From contig JAUISX010000004.1 in assembly GCA_030434245.1 (NCBI GenBank), positions 124,001-188,000 of the forward strand: DNA of 64,000 nucleotides, given 5' to 3'. Positions 17,955-25,303 of this stretch are shown piece after piece. A model generated the notes under the pieces. It was not told where the DNA came from, did not search any database, and saw only the letters and a list, made by a program, of their open reading frames with translations. The DNA comes from Porphyromonadaceae bacterium W3.11. Lineage in GTDB: Bacteria; Bacteroidota; Bacteroidia; Bacteroidales; Porphyromonadaceae. Position numbers and translations under genes: made by a program. Position 1 is the stretch's first letter. Each line of letters begins with the position of its first letter.

Positions 17955-18013
17955 ACTTTCCACATTATCCGCATTTCGGGAGTTGAAAGTGTGCAAAGTG
18001 TAGATAGTGCGAG
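17955..18013. repeat. small inverted repeats between DUF3987 and DUF6371 genes
   Basis: CACTTTC and GAAAGTG, and an outer CGCACT/AGTGCG pair, flank the short gap between the two genes. This could be an operator or replication-related structure. The signal is modest. Confidence 0.3.
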
Positions 18014-18028
18014 ATAATTCAGAATAAA

Positions 18029-19078
18029 ATGAGCGACTTTAGATTTATGCTTGAACCCTACAAAGGGAGCAACACAAGACATACTTGCCCTGCTTGCGAA
18101 CGCCCAAGGTGCTTTGCTCGATATATTGACACAGAGAGCAAGATTCAATTTCCTAACCATGTGGGGCGATGCGACCACGAACATAGTTGCAGCTACCACT
18201 ACACACCTAAGGAATACTTCGCAGACAATCCTGAAGAGAAGAAAGGGCTTTTCAACTCTGACGCCTACCGCTTGATTAAAAGCACCAAAGCAATAACACC
18301 TCCCTCCTATATCGACCGAGACCTGATGGAGCAGAGCCTACAGAGTTATGAGCAAAACAATCTTTACATCTTCTTGGCTCATCAATTGGGAACCGAAAGG
18401 GCAATGAACCTAATGCGACTCTATCACATTGGGACTTCAAAGCACTGGGATGGGGCGACCATCTTTTGGCAGATTGATACGCATAATCAAATCCGAACAG
18501 GTAAAGTCATGCTCTACAATTCAAAAACTGGCAAGCGGGTAAAGACCCCATTCAATCATGTCACTTGGGTACACAGTGTGCTACGCATCACCCACTTCAA
18601 TCTGAGACAATGTTTCTTTGGGGAGCATCTTCTCTCTAAAGAAAAGCAGAAGCCCATCGCAATAGTGGAAAGTGAGAAGACTGCTCTGATTGCTTCTTTT
18701 TACCTACCTCAATATCTCTGGATTGCTACGGGAGGCAAGAATGGATGTTTTAGGGCTGAGACACTTACTCCGCTGATGAAAAGACAGATAGTTCTTTTCC
18801 CCGATCTCGGTGCAACTGACTATTGGCATGAGAAAATGACCATGATGAGAAAGATTGGTTTTGAGGTTCGTCTCTTTGATTATTTGGAGAAAACCGCATC
18901 CGCAAAAGACCTCAAAGCGGGGTATGACATCGCAGATTATCTACTCCAAATCGAACCCAAAATAGAGCCTCTGAACAAACTTACACTCACTAAGGAGGTT
19001 GAAAATCTCTATCAAAAGGGCAGAAAAGAATCTCATGAGGCAATGCCTACCCATCGTAAGAGGGGCTTCAAATTGTAG
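18029..19078 (+). CDS. DUF6371 primase-like protein
   Basis: The N terminus has a zinc-binding pattern of the CHC2 primase type (Cys20, Cys23, Cys48 and Cys54 with nearby histidines). The C-terminal half contains Toprim-like motifs (IAIVESEKTALIA with the acidic residue, and LFPDLGATDYW). This fits the DUF6371 family found beside DUF3987 in Bacteroides elements and suggests primer synthesis or DNA binding for element replication. At 349 residues it is complete. The Toprim reading is by eye. Confidence 0.72.
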   Translation: MSDFRFMLEPYKGSNTRHTCPACERPRCFARYIDTESKIQFPNHVGRCDHEHSCSYHYTPKEYFADNPEEKKGLFNSDAYRLIKSTKAITPPSYIDRDLMEQSLQSYEQNNLYIFLAHQLGTERAMNLMRLYHIGTSKHWDGATIFWQIDTHNQIRTGKVMLYNSKTGKRVKTPFNHVTWVHSVLRITHFNLRQCFFGEHLLSKEKQKPIAIVESEKTALIASFYLPQYLWIATGGKNGCFRAETLTPLMKRQIVLFPDLGATDYWHEKMTMMRKIGFEVRLFDYLEKTASAKDLKAGYDIADYLLQIEPKIEPLNKLTLTKEVENLYQKGRKESHEAMPTHRKRGFKL

Positions 19079-19083
19079 GGTAG

Positions 19084-19119
19084 CAAGTTTGTGTTTTGGC
19101 ATACCCAAAACCTCACTTG
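19084..19119. other. candidate oriT inverted repeat
   Basis: CAAGT-nnnn-GTTTTGG (19084-19099) and CCAAAAC-nnn-ACTTG (19105-19119) form an imperfect hairpin in the gap before mobC, where oriT sites of small mobilizable elements usually lie. The nic site cannot be named from sequence alone. Confidence 0.4.
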
Positions 19120-19204
19120 CCACCCCCAAGGCGGAGCCAATTTAATCCCGATGGTCTCCATTTAGATAAGCAGAAAAAAAGACTTGTCTATCGGAGAAAT
19201 TCAC

Positions 19205-19256
19205 GTTCGAACTAAAAGATGTTTGAGTTCGAACTCGGAGAAATTTCTGTTCGAAC
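19205..19256. promoter_or_regulatory. three GTTCGAAC palindromes at exact 22-bp spacing
   Basis: GTTCGAAC occurs at 19205-19212, 19227-19234 and 19249-19256. Copies 1 and 3 are each preceded by GGAGAAATT. Two-turn spacing puts all three on one face of the helix, 16 bases before mobC. This suggests cooperative binding by a dimeric ribbon-helix-helix protein such as MobC, or an oriT accessory array. Confidence 0.6.
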
Positions 19257-19271
19257 CAAAATTTTAACACA

Positions 19272-19634
19272 ATGACAATTGTAAAGAATATGACTAAAAA
19301 TAGAGGAGGTCGACCAACAAAACAACCCTCGGAGAAAAGGAGATATCCAGTTCAGCTGAAGCTGAATACAATTGAGCACTACACCTTGAAGCGGAGAGCA
19401 GCCGAAGCAGGGGTGAATCGGAATGAGTTCCTACGCATGCTGATTGCCGATGCTAAGATTCAGGCACGCATCACGCCCGAACAGATGCACGAGATTCGCC
19501 AACTGACAGGGATGGTAAATAATATCAATCAGATAGCTCGTAATCTGAATACTTATGGGATAAGGGTTATTCCTGAAGAACTGGAAAGGCTAAGAGAACT
19601 AATTACGCAACACCTTAAGGAGTTAAAGCCATGA
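19272..19634 (+). CDS. mobC: MobC-like relaxosome accessory protein
   Basis: A basic N terminus (NRGGRPTKQPSEKRRYP) leads into a ribbon-helix-helix-like segment (VQLKLNTIEHYTLKRRAAEAG, NRNEFLRML), then the MobC tail LTGMVNNINQIARNLN. Such proteins bind oriT and help the relaxase nick. The 120-residue frame overlaps the relaxase start by four bases (ATGA), which indicates translational coupling. An alternative ATG lies at 19290. Confidence 0.82.
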   Translation: MTIVKNMTKNRGGRPTKQPSEKRRYPVQLKLNTIEHYTLKRRAAEAGVNRNEFLRMLIADAKIQARITPEQMHEIRQLTGMVNNINQIARNLNTYGIRVIPEELERLRELITQHLKELKP

Positions 19635-20527
19635 TTGCGAAGATAATTAAGGGGACTTCCTTTTCTGGAGTTGTTCGTTATGTCCTCAGTAAACCTGAGG
19701 GTGAAGCAGTGATTCTGAAAGGTGAAGGGGTAAGAGAAAGCATTGTATCCGAAATTACCCAAGACTTTGACCTGCAAGCCTCAATGAACTGCCGAGTGAG
19801 GAAGCGGGTATGCCACACCATACTCAGCTTTTCTCCAGAGGATGCGGATAAACTTAACGATGCCCTGATGACACAGATAGCCGAAGAGTATCTTAAGCGA
19901 ATGGACGTGCGAGACACGCAGTACCTGATGGTTCGCCATTACGATCGTGAGCATCCACATCTACACATCTGCTTCAATCGTATTGACAACTACGGCAAAA
20001 CCATTAGTGACCGCAATGAGAAATACCGCTCCACACGCATTTGCAAGGAACTGACGGAGGAGTTTGGGCTGACCTTTGGCAAGGGGAAAGAGCTGGTTAA
20101 GCGACAGCAACTCAAGGGTAATGACAAAATCAGATATGAGATTTTTGATGTCATACAGCACGCACTCCGTGGATCCAAAGATTGGAAGAGTTTTACAGCC
20201 GCCCTCAGTAAACATGGAGTTACAACCCACTTCAAGCACAAGGGGAAGACCGATCTGATAGAGGGAGTGCTCTTTGAGAAGGACGGTGTCACCTTTAGTG
20301 GCTCGAAGATCGACCGCTCATACAGCTACTCAAAGCTCAATCAGCACTTCAAACAGATAGTAGCACAGCAAGCAGAGCAACCGAAGGAAACGGAAAACTT
20401 TTCGGAAACAGCAACAGTGGATTTATTTCCAACCACCTACGCTACTTCAGATGAAATAGCAGAAGCCATTTGGCAACGAAAACTAAGATATCAAGCTAAC
20501 AAAAAGAAAAAAGGAAGAAAGTTATGA
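19631..20527 (+). CDS. mobA: MOBP-type relaxase / mobilization nuclease
   Basis: Nicks oriT and carries the strand during transfer. The relaxase domain occupies the N-terminal two thirds: candidate nucleophile Tyr17 in VVRYVLS, and the metal-binding HUH motif HYDREHPHLHICFN with His103, His108, His110 and His112, followed by DNYGKTISDRNEK. At 298 residues it is short, as in the BmgA-type relaxases of small Bacteroides mobilizable units. It overlaps mobC and the next gene by four bases each, so the three form one operon. Confidence 0.88.
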   Translation: MIAKIIKGTSFSGVVRYVLSKPEGEAVILKGEGVRESIVSEITQDFDLQASMNCRVRKRVCHTILSFSPEDADKLNDALMTQIAEEYLKRMDVRDTQYLMVRHYDREHPHLHICFNRIDNYGKTISDRNEKYRSTRICKELTEEFGLTFGKGKELVKRQQLKGNDKIRYEIFDVIQHALRGSKDWKSFTAALSKHGVTTHFKHKGKTDLIEGVLFEKDGVTFSGSKIDRSYSYSKLNQHFKQIVAQQAEQPKETENFSETATVDLFPTTYATSDEIAEAIWQRKLRYQANKKKKGRKL

Positions 20528-21213
20528 ATGATGAATTTAGAACATTACTTGACCTACTCGAGGAGGTCAAGCAACAGAACAAGGAAATCAAGACTTCCAT
20601 CGTAAGTCTTGAGGGCAGACCCAATGGAACATCTACAGAAGTATTTGAACAGGAACTTCAAGCCTTGACCAAAACCTTACAACTGGTCTTAGACGACCAC
20701 ATCAAGTGGAAAAAGGAGCTTACGGAGGTTGCAATTGTATTGGGAAAACGCATCGCAGAAATCAAAAATGGGCTTACGGATAGTACCAAGGCATGCAACG
20801 AAGTGGTTGCTAAGTTAGAGGAAAAGCAAAGCACTCAAACTCCGTCAATTACCAAGAAGTACTTCTTACTTGATGCTAAGCGGTGGATTCAGTGGGCTAT
20901 CTGGGGAATACTTGTCCTTATAGTTGCTGGCTTTTTCGGTTGGAATATCCACTTGCATAAGACCAACCAAAGTCTCAATGACTACGCCCTTCGATACCGC
21001 ATACTCAGGATGCAACACTCCGAGAGTAACGACTCCTTTGCCCAGTTGGACAGCATCTTTGAAACACATCGCTCAGAAAATACCATTGAGCAACTCAGAG
21101 AACGTGTCACTAACTACGAAGCAGCAGTTCGCCGTCAGGCTGAACTTCTCCACCGCCAGCAAGAGCAACTTATGAAAGAACAGGAAGAATTAAGTAGGAA
21201 AAATAAACGATAG
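20524..21213 (+). CDS. coiled-coil membrane protein of the mob operon
   Basis: Not assignable to a named family. The 229 residues show an N-terminal coiled coil (about 1-100), one membrane helix (about 116-135: WAIWGILVLIVAGFFGW) and a C-terminal Gln/Glu-rich coiled coil. It begins in the ATGA overlap with the relaxase stop codon and is the last gene of the mob operon. It may tether the relaxosome to the membrane or to a helper coupling protein; that is inference. Confidence 0.6.
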   Translation: MNDEFRTLLDLLEEVKQQNKEIKTSIVSLEGRPNGTSTEVFEQELQALTKTLQLVLDDHIKWKKELTEVAIVLGKRIAEIKNGLTDSTKACNEVVAKLEEKQSTQTPSITKKYFLLDAKRWIQWAIWGILVLIVAGFFGWNIHLHKTNQSLNDYALRYRILRMQHSESNDSFAQLDSIFETHRSENTIEQLRERVTNYEAAVRRQAELLHRQQEQLMKEQEELSRKNKR

Positions 21214-21242
21214 AAACGAAGATTTTAACATAAGAATAGACA

Positions 21243-21284
21243 AGGCAAGCACAATAGAGTAAACTCTTTCGTGCTTGCCTCATT
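21243..21284. terminator. bidirectional terminator between mob operon and hsdS recombinase
   Basis: AGGCAAGCAC (21243-21252) pairs with GTGCTTGCCT (21271-21280), extended by inner pairs, between two convergent genes. Confidence 0.75.
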
Positions 21285-21286
21285 CT

Positions 21287-22213
21287 CTAAGTCAGGCTTT
21301 TGCTCATTTGTTCTATGCAACGGCGCTTCTGGTCGAGATTCGGGTGAACGTATAAATCCAGCGTGGTACTGATATTTGCGTGTCCCAAAAGAACGCTCAC
21401 TGTTTTGTAATCGCATCCGCTCTCGATACAGCGTGTGGCAAAGCTGTGCCTTAGTCCGTGAAACTTTATCCGAGGCATCCCCAATTTCTCCATCAATGCG
21501 TGATAATACTCGCGATAAGTGCGGGGTTCGGTAGCTTTAGGTTCGTTGGTCAAGACATAGTATTCAGGATTGACGACCTTGCAAAAAGGTTTGAGCATTC
21601 TTTTCAGCTCTCGACTCAAAGGTATTTCCCTCAGAGAATTACTGGTTTTGGGCGTACTCTCTACGACCTTAGTCGTTCGGCTTCCATCAGCCTCGATGAT
21701 ATAAATACGCTGAAGCGAACGACTGACACGAATAACCCCCTCTACCCAATCTACATCTTTCCACTTGAGTGCACAGAGTTCACCGATACGCATCCCTGTA
21801 CTCAGACAAATGAGAATGCCCAGATTACGAAAAGTAAAATGCTCACGCACATACTTCATAATCTTGCTCTGACATTCCCGAGGAAGCACTTCAATCGCAG
21901 GCGACTTACATTGGGTCGGATATTTGAGATCCAGCTCCACGTACTGCCAGCCAAAATGCTTGACTCCAAATCGCTGTATCATCTTGAGGGTGATGATTAG
22001 ATCCTTGATGGTCTTCAAGCTAAGCCCTTGTCCTATTTTCTGTAAGATAAAGGCTTGGCATACCTCTTCTGTTATGTCATTTACATTCGAGAAGTAAGGC
22101 AATAGATGATTGTCTACCTGTAAAGCATAGACAGAATAAGTCCCTTGCTTAACATACTGAACTTTGTCCTTCAGCCAAGCACGAACTACTTTTTCAAAAG
22201 AATTTTTACTCAT
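21287..22213 (-). CDS. tyrosine recombinase, probable hsdS invertase
   Basis: A XerC/D-like protein of 308 residues with a SAM-like core-binding domain (1-100) and all catalytic residues: Arg142 (STGMRIGEL), Lys189, His252-x2-Arg255 (HGLRHS), His278 (LGHAN) and Tyr288 (TLDLYVH). It differs in length and N terminus from the element integrase at 7678. Its start lies 66 bases from the 69-bp inverted repeat that begins the silent hsdS cassette; such recombinases invert type I specificity genes in many Bacteroidota and Firmicutes. I infer it acts on the repeats at 22279/25280 and 22764/24819. Confidence 0.88.
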   Translation of the reverse strand: MSKNSFEKVVRAWLKDKVQYVKQGTYSVYALQVDNHLLPYFSNVNDITEEVCQAFILQKIGQGLSLKTIKDLIITLKMIQRFGVKHFGWQYVELDLKYPTQCKSPAIEVLPRECQSKIMKYVREHFTFRNLGILICLSTGMRIGELCALKWKDVDWVEGVIRVSRSLQRIYIIEADGSRTTKVVESTPKTSNSLREIPLSRELKRMLKPFCKVVNPEYYVLTNEPKATEPRTYREYYHALMEKLGMPRIKFHGLRHSFATRCIESGCDYKTVSVLLGHANISTTLDLYVHPNLDQKRRCIEQMSKSLT

Positions 22214-22278
22214 AATGTTTCTCTATTTAGGATTGGTTTTTGATGTCCCGACAAGATACACCATACTTGGGAGAACAC

Positions 22279-22347
22279 TCCCCTCCTCAATTGTCCCCCT
22301 TTGAGATTCCCCGAATTCTCCGACCCGTGGCAACAAACCACCCTCGG
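22279..22347 (+). repeat. IR-A left arm, 69 bp (hsdS inversion site)
   Basis: Identical over 69 bases to the reverse complement of 25212-25280. It encodes the hsdS N-terminal segment PLLNCPPLRFPEFSDPWQQ and lies at the 5' end of the silent cassette. Confidence 0.92.
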
Positions 22348-23494
22348 GGAAATAGGAGCGTACTTGAGAGGTGTTACGTACTCTTCATCGGATATTTCCC
22401 AGTATGGTATCCCGATTATGAGAGCCACCAATATAAATTCGGGAACCACCTTGAATTATACTTCTGATGTAATACGGGCAAATGCTCGAATAGCAAAGAA
22501 CCAGATACTTCAAAAGGGGGATATTGTAATTTGTGCTGCAAACGGGAGTTCAGACCTTGTTGGCAAGAACTCATACTACGATGGCAGTAGCAAAGAACCG
22601 ATTACGGTTGGTGCATTCTGTGGAATATATCGGAGCGAGTGCATCTTATCTCGCTGGATCTTTCAGACGTATCTGTACCGTAAATATATTCAAACGGCAA
22701 TACAAGGTGGAAATGGATCTATTGCGAATCTTAAGCCGACAGTTGTCTTAGAGCAAGTATATGCTCTTCCATCCCTTGCTGAGCAGAGGAAGATAGCGGA
22801 GTTTTTGTCGTTGATTGACGAGCGGATAGAGACCCAAAGGCAAACAATTGAGGAGCGAAAGAAACAAAAGAAAGCCCTTCTGCACCAAATCTTCTCTCAA
22901 TCCCTCCGCTTCCCCGACTTCTCCGACCCGTGGCAACAAACCACCCTCGGAGAAGTCGCAGAGATTACAAGTGGATATTCTGGAGAACAAGAGCAGATAG
23001 AAACCCCTTACCGAGTTAGTCGAATAGAGACTATCAGTTCTGGAGCAATAGATATCAACCGTGTTGGCTTTGTGCCTTATGATACGAGGTTAGAAGGGTA
23101 TAAATTGTCTTTAGGTGATATTCTCTTTAGCAATATCAATAGCATAGAACACATCGGAAAAAGTGCGATAGTAAGTAAGCCAATGGACTTATACCATGGA
23201 ATGAATCTACTGCGACTGAAGGTTATAAATGCCGAACCATACATTCTTTATTCCCATTTTCAGAGAGATGTGGTTAGGAATAGATTTAGGTCAATTGCAA
23301 ATAAGGCTGTTTCTCAAGCAAGCATTAATCAAACAGCTCTCGGGAAAGAGAGTGTTTCTCTTCCATCCCTTGCGGAGCAGAGGAAGATTGCGGAGTTTCT
23401 TTCGTTGATAGACGAGCGGATAGAGGTGGAGGAGAAGTTGCTTGGGAAGTACGAAGAGCAGAAGAAGTATCTTTTGCGAAAAATGTTCGTTTAG
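22301..23494 (+). CDS. hsdS: silent type I specificity (HsdS) cassette without its own start codon
   Basis: Type I S subunit with two target recognition domains and conserved repeats. The frame is open from 22244, but no ATG lies between the stop at 22241 and the shared repeat; only a TTG at 22301 could start. The expressed copy begins MATNNN and then enters the same sequence. TRD1 lies at about residues 15-140 from 22301, central conserved region 155-215 (LAEQRKIAEFLSLIDERIE), TRD2 220-345, and a terminal conserved region ending YLLRKMFV. Both TRDs differ from those of the expressed gene. It lies inverted to it, with no promoter seen, so I call it a donor cassette. Confidence 0.85.
   Translation: MRFPEFSDPWQQTTLGEIGAYLRGVTYSSSDISQYGIPIMRATNINSGTTLNYTSDVIRANARIAKNQILQKGDIVICAANGSSDLVGKNSYYDGSSKEPITVGAFCGIYRSECILSRWIFQTYLYRKYIQTAIQGGNGSIANLKPTVVLEQVYALPSLAEQRKIAEFLSLIDERIETQRQTIEERKKQKKALLHQIFSQSLRFPDFSDPWQQTTLGEVAEITSGYSGEQEQIETPYRVSRIETISSGAIDINRVGFVPYDTRLEGYKLSLGDILFSNINSIEHIGKSAIVSKPMDLYHGMNLLRLKVINAEPYILYSHFQRDVVRNRFRSIANKAVSQASINQTALGKESVSLPSLAEQRKIAEFLSLIDERIEVEEKLLGKYEEQKKYLLRKMFV
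22764..22950 (+). repeat. IR-B left arm, 187 bp (central conserved region of silent hsdS)
   Basis: Matches the reverse complement of 24633-24819 with three mismatches. It spans the spacer between TRD1 and TRD2, so recombination here would exchange TRD2 alone. Confidence 0.9.
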
Positions 23495-23550
23495 TAGAGG
23501 AATGGCAGAGGTTTGCTCTGAGCATTTGAACATTTCATATAAAGCATTCT

Positions 23551-23626
23551 ATAGTCCCACAGCAATGGGACTATAGTTTCACGCCTATGGGACTACAGTC
23601 TCACAGCTATGGGAAGGTAGTCCCAT
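23551..23626. repeat. nested palindromes after the silent hsdS cassette
   Basis: ATAGTCCCA/TGGGACTAT (23551-23559, 23566-23574) and ATGGGACTAC/GTAGTCCCAT (23587-23596, 23617-23626), with further ATGGGA/TCCCA half-sites between them. The first could terminate transcripts; the set looks like an intergenic palindromic repeat cluster. Confidence 0.6.
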
Positions 23627-23691
23627 AATGATGGGAATAGCGAGAGAAAGGGGAAGAGAAGGCTGAAAGTATAGGGAAAGAGGGAAAAGTC

Positions 23692-24129
23692 TTAGTAGAG
23701 AAGTTCGTAGGCTTCTTCGTAAGCATCAAAGAGTTCCTCTTGTTCGACGCCAAATTCTTGAAATACAGTACGGACAGTAGTTTGTTGAGCTTCGGTAAGA
23801 GGATATTCTCCCGATGCATATCGGTAGAAATGGCTCCGACCACAGTTTAACTCATAGGATATTCGCCCGCGAAACGCAGCGACGCTACGATAAGGAAGAA
23901 GCCCAATAGCCCGCTTGAAACCTCTGGCTTGACGCTGTACCCGATTGCTCAAGTAGTGAGGGCAAGTTTCGCTTACCTCTCTGCGAGGATCTACAAATGA
24001 GTGTATCGAGAACGGAGAGGAGTGTCGGTAGGCGAGATGGCGCAGGCAACTATTGGCTTGGGGGCATTGCTCAAGCAAACAATAAACTATATTCTTGGTC
24101 ATCAAGTCGGGACGAAAATCGGAACTCAT
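23692..24129 (-). CDS. cysteine-cluster protein inside the invertible hsdS segment (DUF6078-like?)
   Basis: A 145-residue soluble protein with Cys17, Cys22, Cys28 and Cys56 (YCLLEQCPQANSCLRH, ETCPHY), a likely metal-binding set, then a basic central segment and a C terminus that resembles a small helix-turn-helix (RSHFYRYASGEYPLTEAQ). It reminds me of DUF6078, but I cannot confirm this. It begins 19 bases after the expressed hsdS stop codon and is co-directional, so it is probably translated from the hsd transcript. It lies inside both inverted repeat pairs, so an hsdS switch would flip it out of that operon. Confidence 0.65.
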   Translation of the reverse strand: MSSDFRPDLMTKNIVYCLLEQCPQANSCLRHLAYRHSSPFSIHSFVDPRREVSETCPHYLSNRVQRQARGFKRAIGLLPYRSVAAFRGRISYELNCGRSHFYRYASGEYPLTEAQQTTVRTVFQEFGVEQEELFDAYEEAYELLY

Positions 24130-24148
24130 AATCAGTACAATGATTTAC

Positions 24149-25297
24149 TTAGACAAACATCTGACGCAATAAGTAGCGTTTCTGTGCCTCGTAACACTTA
24201 AGCAACGCTTCTTCCGCCTCAATTCTTTCGTCAAAGATAGCCAATAGTTCCGCTATCTTCCTCTGCTCCTCCAATGACGGCAAAGAGATGGGCATATCTG
24301 TTATCATATTCATACGTACAGAGTCTACCGTATTCTTGGCACTCATCCTGCTGGCTCTTTCAAAGAAATTGGCAGAAAAGTACTGAAAGAGGTATTTCGG
24401 AATACATTGAATTTCTGTGAGCATATAAACCCGTTGATGCACCGCTATCTTCCCTTCTGAATAATGAAATATCTGCCCTATTGCTCCGTCTCCTGGAGTT
24501 AATATTGCAACTCCATCGTAGGTATAACGATTGGAGCGTTCAACCTTTGAAGAACGAACATAAAAAGGATATTTTCCATCCTCAACTTTGTCCTGTGTAT
24601 TCATCTCTCCTGTGGATACCTTACATACTTCACCGAGGGTGGTTTGTTGCCACGGGGCGGAGAAGTTGGGGAAGCGGAGGGATTGAGAGAAAATTTGGTG
24701 CAGAAGGGCTTTCTTTTGTTTCTTTCGCTCCTCAATTGTTTGCCTTTGGGTCTCTATCCGCTCGTCAATCAACGACAAAAACTCCGCTATCTTCCTCTGC
24801 TCAGCAAGGGATGGAAGAGAAAGAGGGAGACTTGATAAATCAGTAGCATTGATAGCTGGATAGTTCGTCCCAGTACACCGATTCAAAACTTCGCCCAAGA
24901 AAGTAGCAGAATGTATAGCATAATAAAGAAACCTTCCTGACTGAACACTTCTAAGTTGTGCATAGCCTGTAGAGGCTACGGAGGGGATTTTCTCGACAGA
25001 CCTAAAGTATAAGTTGTTTTGCTGATAAGGTCTAACCATTTGGAATAGCACATCATGATCCTTTAGAAGTCGCTGAGCCCGACTTGGTGCATTATCCTTA
25101 GTGATGATATTATGCTTCAAAAGAACGCCTTTTTCGACAGCTTCCAAGTCAATGTATATGAACTTATGAGGTAACACACCCTTTGTGGAAGGGTTTATTT
25201 CAGCGACCTCGCCGAGGGTGGTTTGTTGCCACGGGTCGGAGAATTCGGGGAATCTCAAAGGGGGACAATTGAGGAGGGGATTATTATTCGTTGCCAT
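24149..25297 (-). CDS. hsdS: expressed type I restriction-modification specificity subunit HsdS
   Basis: Sets DNA target recognition for the HsdM2S methylase and the HsdR2M2S nuclease. The 382-residue protein begins MATNNNPLLNC and enters the 69-bp IR-A. TRD1 lies at about 30-155, the central conserved region at about 160-220 (LAEQRKIAEFLSLIDERIE, then WQQTTLGEV), TRD2 at about 225-335 and the terminal conserved region ends YLLRQMFV. Two full TRDs are present. Its ATG follows the hsdM stop by six bases, so it is the operon-linked copy. Its TRDs differ from the silent cassette at 22301. Confidence 0.92.
   Translation of the reverse strand: MATNNNPLLNCPPLRFPEFSDPWQQTTLGEVAEINPSTKGVLPHKFIYIDLEAVEKGVLLKHNIITKDNAPSRAQRLLKDHDVLFQMVRPYQQNNLYFRSVEKIPSVASTGYAQLRSVQSGRFLYYAIHSATFLGEVLNRCTGTNYPAINATDLSSLPLSLPSLAEQRKIAEFLSLIDERIETQRQTIEERKKQKKALLHQIFSQSLRFPNFSAPWQQTTLGEVCKVSTGEMNTQDKVEDGKYPFYVRSSKVERSNRYTYDGVAILTPGDGAIGQIFHYSEGKIAVHQRVYMLTEIQCIPKYLFQYFSANFFERASRMSAKNTVDSVRMNMITDMPISLPSLEEQRKIAELLAIFDERIEAEEALLKCYEAQKRYLLRQMFV
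24633..24819 (-). repeat. IR-B right arm, 187 bp (central conserved region of expressed hsdS)
   Basis: Reverse-complement partner of 22764-22950 with three mismatches. Confidence 0.9.
25212..25280 (-). repeat. IR-A right arm, 69 bp (5' end of expressed hsdS)
   Basis: Perfect reverse-complement partner of 22279-22347. It starts 18 bases inside the expressed hsdS ATG, so inversion leaves the start codon and operon in place while replacing everything downstream. Confidence 0.92.
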
Positions 25298-25303
25298 AGT
25301 TCA

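Noticed and set aside
22243-22300. ATG at 22243 as the start of the plus-strand hsdS
   Set aside because: It is in a different frame; the hsdS frame has a stop at 22241-22243 and no ATG before the inverted repeat.
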